A DNA stretch of 64,000 nucleotides. Origin: Ochotona curzoniae (Eukaryota > Chordata > Mammalia > Lagomorpha > Ochotonidae). The notes beneath the pieces were generated by a model. The model worked only from the letters and a program-made list of their open reading frames with translations, had not been told where the DNA came from and made no database searches. Below, in pieces: positions 31,246-42,556 of this stretch. Position 1 is the first letter of the stretch. Each line of letters opens with the position of its first letter. Where the stretch lies: NCBI RefSeq assembly GCF_017591425.1, contig NW_024466599.1:25086001-25150000 (forward strand), in the 5' to 3' direction. Both the position numbers and the translations under genes were made by a program.

Positions 31246-31960
31246 GAATGAGACAAAATAGACTATAATTTAGATTTTTTATACCCACACAAGAAACTTG
31301 GATTTTATGTGGTATTCACAAAGACCGCAGAAATTCAAAATTCTACCTGTTAGAAAAGTAAGCAAAATTTGTATATGGAAGAGAATGTCTTAAGTTAGCG
31401 TTGGTGCATTTTTTTTTAATCTACACTAAAGCTGAGGTGAGTTTTCATGTTTTGCCCTCTTGGTGATTACACCGACATGTGCCTCTGTTGCTGTTGCACT
31501 ACGCACACACCTCAATGCACTGCTGTGTGTCTAGCACTGAGTTGGTTCCCAAGAATACAAAGAAGGAAAGGGGCAGATGTGCAAATGATTTTTATATGGT
31601 GTGCTTTCTTTTTAGGAGTAGGTAGGCACGCAACATTCAGGGAATGAAAAAGACCACTGGGGAAAGCCTAACCTGATTTGGTGGTATAAAAAGTTCAGCG
31701 TGGAAAATACAGGAAAAATTTCCACCCTCAGGGAAAGATAGCACAGGGAGATATACAGACAGAGGAAACATCCCTGGTATGTAGGCAGCACGTGCTCAAA
31801 AGTGATGACCAAGTGATGACCAGAGCTGGCTCATGGGGTTCTTGCATAACAAGAACACTTACTTTTATTCTGTAAGGTGTCTGGACTCACCAACAGTTTT
31901 ACTCAGAGCTTTGACATGGACAGCTGTGCACTTCTTTGGTGTATGACTATCCTTCCATAG

Positions 31961-31997
<37 letters not shown>

Positions 31998-34912
31998 AAG
32001 AGTCTTACTAGCTCTGTGTGTAGTCATCTCAATTCCATTAACAACACAGGGTTTCAATTTTGAAACTCAGGATTGCTTCTCTCTTCTCTTCTCTGAATTT
32101 GGAAATTTAAAATTGCTTCTCTCTCAGCAGAAGCATCTCTTAGATGATCCAATTTGCAGTAATCCAGAGCGAGTATGACTGGAGACAGAACCATGCTAAC
32201 ACAAACTTCCTTCATGTACAACATTGAAGGAGAAAAAAAGTCTTGATTTAAAAACTACACGGACATTCAAGGGAGCATTTTATGATCAGCAATGTAGATG
32301 AGGTTTCTAACTTTATTTTAATTTTGAATTTTATGGTACCAATATGTAGGGTTTAGGTTAGCTGCCAAAATTCCTACCCCCCAACTGATTTTCCCTGTAT
32401 TGTTACAATCGCATAGTCCTTCATGTTCAAGAGTACTATTTGTACTAGATACTGGCACTATTTGTTCAAGAGTACTACTCCACTAGGAAGGATAAAAGGT
32501 TACAACTAGGAAGTATTTGATTCATCATCAACCTCCTAAGAAAATGTCCTAAGCAGCTTTCAAAAATATGTAAGAAATTATTACAACACTCAGGGCAAAA
32601 CCACAAGAGCTGATGAGATTAAGATATCTATAACATCTCCCACCCACTCTTCATGGGTCCATTTGTTGGAATTCAATCAAGAAAATTTTATACATGGCAT
32701 CAGAACTTGCCATGTAGCAGTGTTCCTGAGGCTTGTGGGTGTTTTGCTGGAATATTATTTCTACTCTAATGAATGAAAATCATATTTAGTGTGTTTGGTT
32801 ATTTATATAATTGAATAAAGTTAATAATGTACACAAAAGCTCAACTATATTCTACACTTTCTACCCATATAGATGTATGGGTTTTATCTATAAAGCATAT
32901 TCAAATTAAAAGCTTGTGTGCTGATTCATTTGTTCACAATGAGTCATGTATTCCACCAAGGAAGAAATGCCCCTCCCAGGTGGCAATGGTTCTTATTTAT
33001 TTTAGCATTGCTTTAAACTGGAAGCAGATTTCTAAGAGTTTTAGACATAGAAGTTTTTCAATAAAAGACACAGATAGCAATAACTCTAAACAAATCTATT
33101 TGAATGTTCCAGAAATAATTACATCAGTAATAAATCTAACTGGGAAAATGGAGCATCAAGGCAGAAAAACTCAGAGTAAAAAGAAAGTTACATATATTCT
33201 AAAGTTGAGAAATTTAGCTATTGATTAACCTTAAAGAACAAATTCCAAAGCAACCAAGTCGTTATGCAAAAACAACAGAAAGTTTTCAATGCTTTCCACA
33301 TTCAGCCATAAAGCAGTAAGGACACATCAGTGTACACGGGCAAAAATGTGTGTCATTCTTGTGGCAATGGATACGTGAACGGAGGATGTACACACTCAGG
33401 ATATGTTTCTGGCTGTTTGCCTATTCTCAGTAGCCTCTGTCTCATTCTTTTTCATGAATAATGTGTGAGGCTTTACTTGTATGAACAGCTCATTTCTCAC
33501 CAGTGCCATGAGCAATAATAGCTAGCTTTATCAATATTTCATTGGATTAAACTGTCCTGAAAAACCCATTTCTCAGGCTACTCTGCTTCATCTCCTGGTG
33601 GCCAGTCTATTCCTGTGAACCAAGCAGGTGCTACTTGATGCTCTAAATTGGATATGCTTCCAGCATAACTAGTCCAACAGAGCACAGATAGCCTGGGACT
33701 ACAAATATGTGACAGCGTATGGTGGTACTCATAAAAGTCACCGTACAATAAAGCAAGCAAGCAAGCAAACCACAGAGAGCTACAAGAATAATTTAATTCC
33801 ATCAGATTAGGATATAACTTCTTGGTTAGTGTAAAGAAAACAATAAAAGGAAGACGGCTAAAGAGAAGATCTTACTGTCTGTTAGCAACTTTTGGTCAAT
33901 TTATAGTTGCAAAGCAAAACCCCTTTCCAAGGTGCAACCTCAATACATTAAACAGGTGATAATTATGACATCTAACACAACACAGACTGGATGTAATCCC
34001 TTGAGAGACCTAAGACTGAAGACAGTCATGTGCAAGCTGCATATGTGGAACATAGAACACTGTCAGCTTCAGTGGCTTTGGAAGGTGTTTGGCAAGCAGT
34101 GCTAAAAGACCAATATGAAATGATGGATTCAGTACTGTCGCCACTGTTGAGCTGAAGGATAAAAATCACTTGCTTTAAAAACTCAAGGTCGTAGAAATAG
34201 GATACATGTGAGCTACAGGGAGATCAAATAGATGAATGTCAGATATCAACAGAACAAAAGGGGCTGTGAGGCCAATGTTTTGTTGATCATCTTTTTTTAA
34301 CATTGGTTGAAGTAAAAGAAACTAATGTTGTTATTGAATTCTAAAAACTGGATTATGTCCAATAATCTCAAAATAATAGTGGACGAGATGGTGATATTGC
34401 TGTTGTTCTAGTTAAGGGACATTTACCTGATCATGGCTAATAACCATGTGAGCAGGTCTGTGCCACATCTGCATATCTTTTTAGCAGAAGGCACAGACTG
34501 GTAATCAAGATGATTGGTTACAGTCCTAGCCTATTTTTCCTTCTGGATGCTGGCCTGTTTACTTCATATTTCTTGAATTCTTTATTTTTAGAACCATTAA
34601 GCATTGGACTATAATATAAATTAAAAGCATATATATAAAAAACTAGAGTATTAAAGCTGAAAACAAAATCTTACTAGTCCTTTAATGCTGAGACAACCTC
34701 ACAGTCTCTATGAAGCCTAAATAAAAAATAGAATTTGTATTTCACAAAGTTGTCTTCAACTTAAAAGAGTTCATTCTGTGTGAATGTTCAGAAGTATAGA
34801 TATTTAGGGACAATAACTAATTCTTCTTCTTCCCAAAGTTTCTCTGAAATGATAAAAATGAATAGGAAACTTATTTAACAGCAAGCCTTTGTTATTTTCA
34901 AATAGTGATTAA
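31246..34912. other. Long single-copy interval
   Basis: About 3.7 kb without a recognised transposon. It contains the T29 run (separate entry), a doubled AAGTGATGACC at 31,799-31,821 and an (AAGC)n run near 33,751-33,770. The 133-codon frame at 32,827-33,228 has no recognisable domain, and a frame of this size is expected by chance in 64 kb of AT-rich DNA. Confidence 0.5.
31964..31992. repeat. 29-nt T homopolymer
   Basis: An unbroken T run. It may be the reversed poly(A) of a young antisense retrocopy, but neither a known element nor a matching target duplication was found beside it. Confidence 0.9.
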
Positions 34913-34927
34913 GACACACATTTTAAA

Positions 34928-35213
34928 AAATTTAATTTTTTATTTGAAAGGCAGATTTACAAAGAGGAAGAGAAAGAGAGGTCATTCCCCAGCTGATTGC
35001 AGTGGCCAGAGAGGAGCTGATCTGGAGCCAGAAGCTACTAGATTCTTCTGGATCTCCAATGTGGGCACAGGGATGAGTCATCCTCTGCCGCTTTACAAGG
35101 CAGTGTGCAGGGAACTGTATGGGAAGTGAAGCAGCCAGCAAAAATGGTACGTATCTGGGATGCCAGCACCACAGGTAGAGGATTAGCCTATAACTTTGCT
35201 GTATCAACCCTAA
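34928..35213 (-). mobile_element. C-SINE, antisense, with target-site duplication
   Basis: The tail 'AATTTAATTTTTTATTTG' is followed by 'GAAAGGCAGATTTACAAAG', AGAAAGAGAGGTCATTCCCC, GATTCTTCTGGATCTCC and 'GGGATGCCAGCACC'. The flanks GACACACATTTTAAA (34,913-34,927) and GAAACACATTTTGAA (35,214-35,228) are a 15-bp duplication with two mismatches. Confidence 0.9.
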
Positions 35214-35228
35214 GAAACACATTTTGAA

Positions 35229-36966
35229 AGATTTCTTTCAGAAGTTATAAGATTATAGAAATTAATAATCATGTGTCTGATTAATGAATGGATGGATGTG
35301 AAGAAATTGCCCTATTGGATCATGAGAAGATAGGCCTTTTGATCAAAGCGCTGGAAACTACTGAGCTGTAACTACCATCAGCCAAGGTAGAATTCTTGGA
35401 ATTCTGGAATTCTTGGAAGGTTAGCAATTTGAACAACTGGTAGGATTTCGAAAATCACCTTAATGCCTAGAAATATAACATTGTCTACCACACAGCCTTG
35501 TCCTGAATTCATGTGGCCAGTCTCCAAAGGTAAGCTGTAGCATTCACTTCTGTACATAAAGATTATACACACACACACATGTATATACATAGCTTTACTA
35601 TTAGAGAATGTGCAAGATACAACAAACATACAAACATATCCTTAAATGCTGGAGAAGGTAAGCAAAATAGCAGTCTCTAATATTTACATCCATTGTACCC
35701 CAGAACAAAGAATTTTTGAGAGATAATAGATGCATAAATTTTAAATTTCTAGACATGAGTGAAAAGACACCCTAGGTCGAGTGGCAGAAATCAACAGATT
35801 CAAACTTTAGGAACTTAATGCATAAACATGGACATAAACATGGATATTCATACACGACCTTCGTGGCAAAGTTAATGTGCCTGCCAAAATGTACCCACTG
35901 CTAGCCAATATCCTAATTCCCAGGAAACAAAAGGTACAAAGTGCAGACAAATTTCAACTCTTGTATGCTGCTACACCAAAATAAGCTTGTTTTCTTTTAT
36001 ACTTGGAATCTGACTCCTAACTTATATTGCAGCCAGGAAAAGCAGTGCTGAACCCAGAAAACAAAGCAATTGCTGCATTCATGGAAAGATAAACCAAAAG
36101 ATCAGGAACGAGCTTTTTCAGATGAAGAAAAAAAAATGACACTACAGGAATAAATGGAGCTGAAGCAGTGAAGAACAGAGTGGATAGCACAACAAAATAA
36201 AGTTTGGCTTTGGAAACAAGAATCATCAAATTTTGGCTGTAATGAATAAAATTGTAAATATATCATCAAGCTCTGGATTCCTCATTCAGTCACTGTTCCT
36301 GCTGCTTTCTCTTCAAGCATTCTGAGACAATTCAGAGGAAAAAAAATATCTATATCCCAAAACAAAAGTGTTCGCTTTGGATTTAGTTTCTATTAATCAT
36401 CACTGAGCACTGGAGGCAGCTCTGTACTCTGACCAGATGAGAGAATAGCAATTCGCCAGAACATGTCATGCAGGTACCAGAGCATCAGGAAACATTCCCA
36501 ATGTTTGGTAACTCAGGACTATGCTAGCTTTTAACCACTAGAGCTAAAATAAAAAATCTGAAATTTCACCTAATGTGAGCAAGACAAATTTTGTGGATAA
36601 AGAATTTCAAGAAGAAAACCCGCAGCATCAACACTGACAATAGAAACTTCTGTGATGATGTCTGCAAAGACTAGGTTCAGGGAGAGAAGTGATCCTTTAA
36701 ATGGACTAGATATATGGACATAGAATTAGGGCACAAACCTCAGATGCACATGCTGCATTGTAGAGAGTTTGGCTCAAATAAAAAAAGATGTTTTCAGCTT
36801 TAAAAAGGAGAATGGTCTCTAGTTTTGGAGGATAATTGGGGCATCCTCAATATACCATCTCTTATACCTGCAGACAGCGTCAGTTTGTCATTTCTATAGC
36901 TGTGCTTTGAGGTGCCCAAGGGAACAAGTTCAGAGCTGATTTACAGAGGGGCACACACTACCTGAA
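35229..36966. other. Single-copy DNA
   Basis: It includes a CA tract at 35,565-35,578 and the STAT-like array at 35,393-35,418. No gene or transposon is recognised. Confidence 0.5.
35393..35418. promoter_or_regulatory. Three abutting STAT/GAS-like half-palindromes
   Basis: TTCTTGGAA, TTCTGGAA and TTCTTGGAA follow each other with no gap. The first and third fit TTCNNNGAA, the STAT5-type consensus, and the middle one has a 2-nt spacer. The arrangement is seen. Binding is inference, and it may be only a short tandem repeat of GGAATTCTT units. Confidence 0.3.
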
Positions 36967-37050
36967 TTCATTCATTCAGTCACACACTTGCAAGTACTAG
37001 GGAAGAACCCCAAACAAAATAGACACAAATTCTTGCCCACTGCCTTACTT
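36967..37050 (+). mobile_element. Ancient interspersed repeat
   Basis: 'ATTCATTCATTCAGTCAC', 'TTGCAAGTACTAGGGAAG', 'CAAACAAAATAGACAC' and 'CTTGCCCACTGCC' follow the widespread mammalian pattern 'ATTCATTCAACAAATATTTATTGAGC...GGGGATACAG...AACAAAACAGACA...CCTGCCCTC'. The family is not assigned. Confidence 0.5.
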
Positions 37051-37707
37051 GAAATCTCTCCACCTTTTTATAGCATGGAGAAGGAGTATTGCCTGAAAAG
37101 CTACTCCACCTACATGCACTTCTTTTCTATTCTGTTTTCCTTTATTCCTAACTTGACTTCTTGAAGTGAAGTCAGTGAGGTCCATAAGCAATCTTGCCAT
37201 TTTCTTCAGGACTAATAGGAAGAGTTCTCTATGAACTGAAAGCAGAGGTGTGGAGACAGGGTTCCTGGCTTCAGCCAGGTTCAAAGTTTAAGTTCAGGTT
37301 CAAGTTACATGCTGGGAGCACTTCCATACAGATTGCTTAACCATGTCACAGTTTTCTCTAGCATTTGTCTGAACAGGTTGTTTACTAAGAGTTAACAAAA
37401 TGTCTGAAAAGAGGGCAAAAATTAAATCAATATCTATCGCCATCTATCTGTATGAAGTTTCCAATAATCCTGAATTCACACAGAGTTATTGCAATTGATC
37501 CAGAATAAATAGCATGTCCTTAAAAGAATGGCCATAAAAATCTAGTAATGATGACGATTTAGCACTAAATATGTAATCCCTCATTTTAAAGTGAACATAG
37601 CCTAAATATCCTAGCCTATCACATATATACAGACAGACACATTGAGAAAGGGAGAAACTTGAAAAATAAAGAAGAAAAGAATTATCAAAAAAAAAAAAAA
37701 CCAACCA
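37051..37707. other. Single-copy DNA
   Basis: No feature is recognised. Confidence 0.5.
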
Positions 37708-38040
37708 GTGATGGGTCAAGGCATCACCTGCAGCAACAGCATCTCATAGGTATATCAGTTCCAGTCCTGGTTGCCCCACTTCTAGTCCAGCTCCCAGTTA
37801 ATGCAACTGGGAAAGCAGTATAGGGTGCCTGGCTCCATGCAGTCACATGGGAGACCCAGCGAAAGCTCCCAGCTCCAGCTCGGCCAAGCGTAGGTCATTG
37901 TGACCATTTGGGGAATGGGACAATGGATAGAAGAACTCTCTCTCTTTCTTCACGTTATGCTCTCCATCTCCCTCTCACTCCCTCTCTCTTTTTCTCTGTA
38001 ACTCTGCCTTTCAAACAAATAAATCTTAAAAAAAAAAAAA
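37708..38040 (+). mobile_element. C-SINE, sense, older subfamily
   Basis: 'GGTCAAGGCATCACCTGC', 'GTTGCCCCACTTCTAGTCC', 'TTAATGCAACTGGGAAAGC', 'ATGGGAGACCCAGCG' and 'TCTGTAACTCTGCCTTTC' then AAACAAATAAATCTT and a 14-nt A tail. The tail is still long although the body is diverged. Confidence 0.85.
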
Positions 38041-38514
38041 AGAATCACAACCCAGCATGTAACTTGAAATTGGGTAATTCTGACACCAAAAGAATCCAAT
38101 TTAATTCCCTCTGGACAGTGCAAAGACTTTGAGCTGATCATCACTTACCTTGGAATGTTTTATATGACAAAAGAATTTTATAAAAAGAAAAGTGCACTTT
38201 AGAAATGGCATCATGACATTATTGGCAATAAAAATAAAGCAGACAGCCCTTTGGGGAGAACCCATCGACTTCAGAGCAGAGCTGAACATGTCACTCTTAC
38301 AGAAAAGCAGTCTTTATAAAAGAGCAAGATAGATCCATCTGAAGGCAAACACCCTGGATAAAGTTGAGCCACACTCTGCCTCCCACCAGCCACCCACCCA
38401 CTCAGTCAAGGGCAGAGAAAAAGCAAGAACACGTGGATGGAGGATGAAGTGAGATGCCATTAGCAGCGTAGCTGGACCGAAGACATCTCTATTTTTGCTT
38501 CAACACTAGTTATA
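38041..38514. other. Single-copy DNA
   Basis: No feature is recognised. Confidence 0.5.
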
Positions 38515-38745
38515 GCAATAGTAACATTTATAAAATGCTTCCTTGTGGAGGGAAATAAGGATGATTAGTGTCAGCTGCGTTATCACATCCAAATCCCACA
38601 TTAATAAAGAAGGCTCTATTGTTTTTATTCTCTAGATGAGCACAGTGAAACTCAGCGAGGTTAGGAAATTTTTCTAAGATTATAAAACTGATAAGTTGAG
38701 TTGCCAGGATCCGAAGCCTAAATACTTTACAAAGATGTTCCTAAA
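38515..38745 (+). mobile_element. MIR relic, nearly full length
   Basis: 'TTTATAAAATGCTTCC', 'TATCACATCCAAATCCC', 'TTATTCTCTAGATGAGC', 'ACAGTGAAACTCAGCGAGG' and 'GATTATAAAACTGATAAG' match the MIR core and 3' order. Confidence 0.75.
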
Positions 38746-39354
38746 TCGAATTAAACAAAATTAATCATTTTACCATCCAATTAAGATGAATCATTCTTTG
38801 AAGAAGAAAGTATGTCCTGCCACTGATGTTTTATGTGTAATAGCTGAACTACTGTCTATGATCACGCATGTATGCACTGGGACAGTGTTTCTAAGGAAAC
38901 TAACAGACACAAAGTCCTTGGCTTGTCACTGACTTCCACATTCTCTTGCAGTTGAAGCCCTCCTCACTTTAATGCGGATCTCAGTGAATCATGTCCCTGC
39001 ATGATGCCGATCTTGATGTGCATAAAGCCATAGTTACGGAGCCTTTCTCAAATGAGTATCCATTTTGTCCTCTTACCATCAAAAAGGATCAAAATCAGGC
39101 AAGAAATGCATTGGGTTCCAGACTGAGCCCTCCATGCTCCCACTAAGTAAGAGAAGCCCTGTCTCTTCATGATGTTAGAGCCAATGACTACTACCAGTGC
39201 AGTGACTCCAATTTTTGCCTGCTGCTCCTTTGATATTGGAGACAAAGGTACCCAGGCAGCAACCATACGTACAGTACCATGGAACCCTTAACATGTCTTT
39301 TGATAGATTTGTCTCCTATACAGGAGTTTTCACTCAAAAAAAAATTCCTGTAGT
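38746..39354. other. Single-copy DNA
   Basis: The minus strand of 39,048-39,266 has a 72-codon frame next to another one in a different frame. No protein family was recognised. Confidence 0.5.
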
Positions 39355-39648
39355 TTGTGGTTGGTACTGTGGCAAACCACATCAGGCTTCTGCTTTAGGT
39401 GCCCCCATCCCATGTGAGCACCGGTTCTTATCCTGGTTGCTCCACTTCTGACCCAGTTCCCTATTCCTGGCCTATTCCTGAACCATCAGCAGAGAATGGT
39501 TCAAGGCCCTGAAACCCTGCACACAGGTGGGAGACCTAGAAGAATCTCCTGCCTTCAGATTGCCTCAGCTATGGCCATGGCAACCATCTGAATAGTGAAC
39601 CAGTGGATAGAAGATCTCTCCTTTTCTTTGTAACTCTTTCAAATACTA
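39355..39648 (+). mobile_element. C-SINE, sense, diverged
   Basis: 'TGTGGTTGGTACTGTGGC' head, 'GAGCACCGGTTCTTATCC', 'GAGAATGGTTCAAGGCC', 'GGTGGGAGACCTAGAAG', 'AACCAGTGGATAGAAGATC' and a degenerate tail are in order. Confidence 0.8.
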
Positions 39649-40061
39649 TATATGTTTATTTAATTCCCATAGTTTACTGTTTCAAGATGTGAAGTAAATA
39701 ATCCCGTTTGATCATTAAAAATGATGCTATGTAGAACTCTCTCTGCCTCTATTCCTTAATATATGTGAATTCCATGATCTGCTTACCAGTCCACATACAA
39801 GTCCTGGCTTTAAATTCTATCATATCATCCTATATGCTGCTAATTCATCCTTTTATTACCACTTCTGATATGCAGCTTACATTGTCCTGCACAGTCATCC
39901 ATTCCATCACTCAAGTATGCTATCAACTTCTGGATGGGGAGAAACTAGATCCATGACCACTGGATCCCATTATTATGGGTTTACTTTCATTCTTATTTCC
40001 CCAACCGAATATACAATATCATGTGGGAAACTTCTGACAGATAAGAAAACTTCTGAATCCA
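39649..40061. other. Single-copy DNA
   Basis: No feature is recognised. Confidence 0.5.
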
Positions 40062-40280
40062 GTTTCCTGTCGCTGTACACCCTGAGAGGCGGCTGATGCC
40101 TCAAGTGGCTGGTGTCCACCATGCATATAGGAGATCCAGAAGGAGCTCCTGGCCCCTACCCTGGCCCCTACCCTGGCCCAGTCCCTGCTTTTTCAGGCTT
40201 TTAGGGGAAGAATCAGCAGATGGAAATGTCTCCCTCAGTCTCTCCCCTTCCCTTTCAAACCAATAAAATATACTTTAAAT
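40062..40280 (+). mobile_element. C-SINE, sense, internally deleted
   Basis: 'AAGTGGCTGGTGTCCACC', 'AGGAGATCCAGAAGGAGC', then 'GAAGAATCAGCAGATGG' and 'CCAATAAAATATACTTT'. A CCTACCCTGGCC unit is repeated at 40,157-40,180. The head and much of the body are missing. Confidence 0.7.
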
Positions 40281-40397
40281 AATGATGTTTCTTTTTCGCA
40301 ACCTGATTTGAACAAACTAATTGTTAGTAGATAATTATTACATAATTAGGGGAGCTTGCATACAGCTTGGGTATTAGGTGGAATAAAAAAAAAACTG

Positions 40398-40712
40398 TGA
40401 GGACTGGCTTTGTGGTGCAGCAAACTAAGCTACCACTTGCACCAGAATTACAGGTACTAATCCCAGTCCCCACAGTTCCACTTCCAATCCAACTCTCTTC
40501 TAATGTGCCCAGGGAAACAGAAAAAGATGATCTCCTGTATCCATGTGGGAGACCCAGATGAAGTTCCCGGCTCCTGGTTTCAGCCGGGCCCAGTTCTACC
40601 TGTAGCGACCCTTAGGGAAGTGAACCAACAGATAGGTGAGATATCCCTTAGGGTGTCTCTTCCTCTTTCTCTGTAACTCTACTTTTCAAATAAATTAATA
40701 AATATTAAAACA
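40398..40712 (+). mobile_element. C-SINE, sense, older subfamily
   Basis: 'GGACTGGCTTTGTGGTGC' head, 'TTCTAATGTGCCCAGGGAAAC', 'GTGGGAGACCCAGATG', 'AAGTGAACCAACAGATAGG' and 'AACTCTACTTTTCAAATAAA' with AAT repeats. Confidence 0.85.
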
Positions 40713-40814
40713 GGAAATAATTGTTCATTATTTAGGGAGGAGTCTAATCTGTCTGATCTCACTGAAATTAAAAAAAAAGTCATTACAGCCCACAAGTTTC
40801 AAATGGTTTGCACC

Positions 40815-40970
40815 CTGCAGAAAGAGAGGGAGGAAGGGAAAGAAGAGAAGGGGAGAGAGAGAGACAGAGAGAGACAGACCGAAGTCCTCCATCTGATGTT
40901 TCAATCCTTAAATGGCCACATCAGCCAGACCTGAGCCAGGCCAAAGTCAGGAGCCAGTAGCTCCTGCATA
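40815..40970 (-). mobile_element. C-SINE fragment, antisense
   Basis: A purine-rich part (40,823-40,880) is followed by GAAGTCCTCCATCTGATG, 'GGCCACATCAGCCAGACC' and 'CAGGAGCCAGTAGCTCC'. Only the tail-side half of the SINE is present. Confidence 0.75.
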
Positions 40971-41867
40971 GAGAAATAATTCAGTAATTATATGTTGAAT
41001 CAGAAATCAGGCTACATTTCCATTAATAGTTGTCAGGGTCCTCAGGTTCATTATCCCCCCAACTGCATTGCCTGACTTATTTCAGTTCTTACTCATTGAA
41101 AACACATTTATTGAACTCTTTCTATTCATTAAGAGCTGAATATGCAAATACAAATCTGATGAATATGGTATACACCCTCCAAAAATAATCTCCTAATTCA
41201 TAGATTAGGAGAAGACTTCACTGCCATACCATGTTAAATTTATATGGGTACTTGATCGGCTGTTTCAGGCCCTATGGCAAACCTATATAAGTGTTTGAAA
41301 ATGAATAGGCTGCAAAAAAATTATAGCAGAGCTATGAGACATGTGTCCCTTTGGGCTGTGAGTAGCCCCATAGGAGAGTGTGCACGGTGTGGTTCCACAG
41401 AAATCGATACTGGCCACGTGATCACCTAACTACAGAATCCTTACATTGTCTTAGACCCTAAGGAGATACCAGAACCCTCCATTTCCTCAGCTGGTGAACA
41501 CTACACACTATGCTTGGGGCTGAAAATCATATCTTCATAATTATTTTAAAATCCAGAAGTTTTCCATTTATCGTCAGGAATGTTAACATTGAATTTGTCA
41601 ATAAAAGAAAAGGGATATTAGTTAAATTCTCTAAATCTAATTCCAAGTGTAGTAAATTTTTGAAATTACTATATTAATGGTTTGAAATTTTTATCACCTA
41701 TTTGCGGGAACAAAAGTTCTTATTGATGATTATTGCCAAAAAATTTAAAGATAACATCATTGAAAAAGTCTTAATGCTTACAATCTTCTCATGTTAAGTA
41801 AAGGTAGTCTCTCTTTCACAATTTTAAGATTTTACATGGATGCAATCTTTCAATTAAAATAGTAGTA
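40971..41867. other. Mostly single-copy DNA
   Basis: 41,098-41,180 ('CATTTATTGAACTCTTTC') resembles the ancient 'TTTATTGAGCACCTACTATGTGCC' repeat type. The rest is unassigned. Confidence 0.5.
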
Positions 41868-42232
41868 CTGGGGCCTGACGTGGTTGCTTAGTGGATGGGT
41901 TCCTTGCCTTGAGCTCGCAGGGCTCCCATATGGGCACCAGTTGTAATCCTGGTGGCCCAGCTTCCCATCCAGCTCCCTGCTTGTCACCTAGGAAGGCAGT
42001 CGGGAACAGCCCAAAGTCTTGGGATCCTGCACTCATGTGGGATACCCAGAAGAGGCTCCTGGCTCCTGGCTCCTGGCTCCTGGCTTCTGGTGTCAGATAG
42101 GCTCAACTCTGGCCATTGCGGTCACTTGGGGAGTGGATCATTAGACAGAGGATCTTCCTCTCTGTCTCTTCTCCTCTCTGTATATCTGACTTTCCAATAA
42201 AAATTAAAATAAATTTTAAAATATATATATTA
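41868..42232 (+). mobile_element. C-SINE, sense, young
   Basis: 'GGGGCCTGACGTGGTTGC', 'CCATATGGGCACCAGTTG', 'AAGGCAGTCGGGAACAGCC', 'GTCTCTTCTCCTCTCTGTA' and 'TCCAATAAAAATTAAAAT' are present. The GGCTCCT motif is repeated four times at 42,056-42,085. The flanks AAATAGTAGTACT (41,856) and TATAGTATTATCT (42,234) are a possible target duplication. Confidence 0.93.
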
Positions 42233-42246
42233 TATAGTATTATCTA

Positions 42247-42556
42247 GGCCTGTCGCAGTTGCCTAGTGGCTAAAGTCCTTGCATTGCATGCGCCAGATTC
42301 CATATGGGAGATGCTTCTAATCCCGGAGGCAACTCCACTTCCCATCAGGCCTGGGAAAGCAGTCAAGGATGGTGCAAAGCATTGGGACTCTGCACCCACA
42401 GGGAGACCAAGAAGAGGCTCCTGGCTCCTGGCTTCAGATCGGCTCAGCTTAAGCCATTGTGGCCACTTACAGAGTGAATCAATAGGTGGAAAATTCCTCT
42501 ATGTCTCTCTTCCTCTCTGTGTATCTGACTTTCCAATAAAAATATTTATATTCCAA
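42247..42556 (+). mobile_element. C-SINE, sense, young, tandem to the previous
   Basis: 'AGGCCTGTCGCAGTTGCC', 'GCGCCAGATTCCATATGG', a deleted 'CCATCAGGCCTGGGAAAGC' part (the 'CAGCTCCCTGCTTGTGG' box is missing), then 'GATCGGCTCAGCTTAAGCC' and 'TTTCCAATAAAAATATTT'. Confidence 0.93.

Noticed and set aside
32827..33228. 133-codon frame in single-copy DNA
   Set aside because: No domain, signal or splice context was recognised. A frame of this size is expected about once by chance in 64 kb of AT-rich DNA.
39048..39382. Two adjacent minus-strand frames that looked like a frameshifted processed pseudogene
   Set aside because: I could not match the peptides to any family and saw no poly(A) or duplication beside them, so the call would be unsupported.
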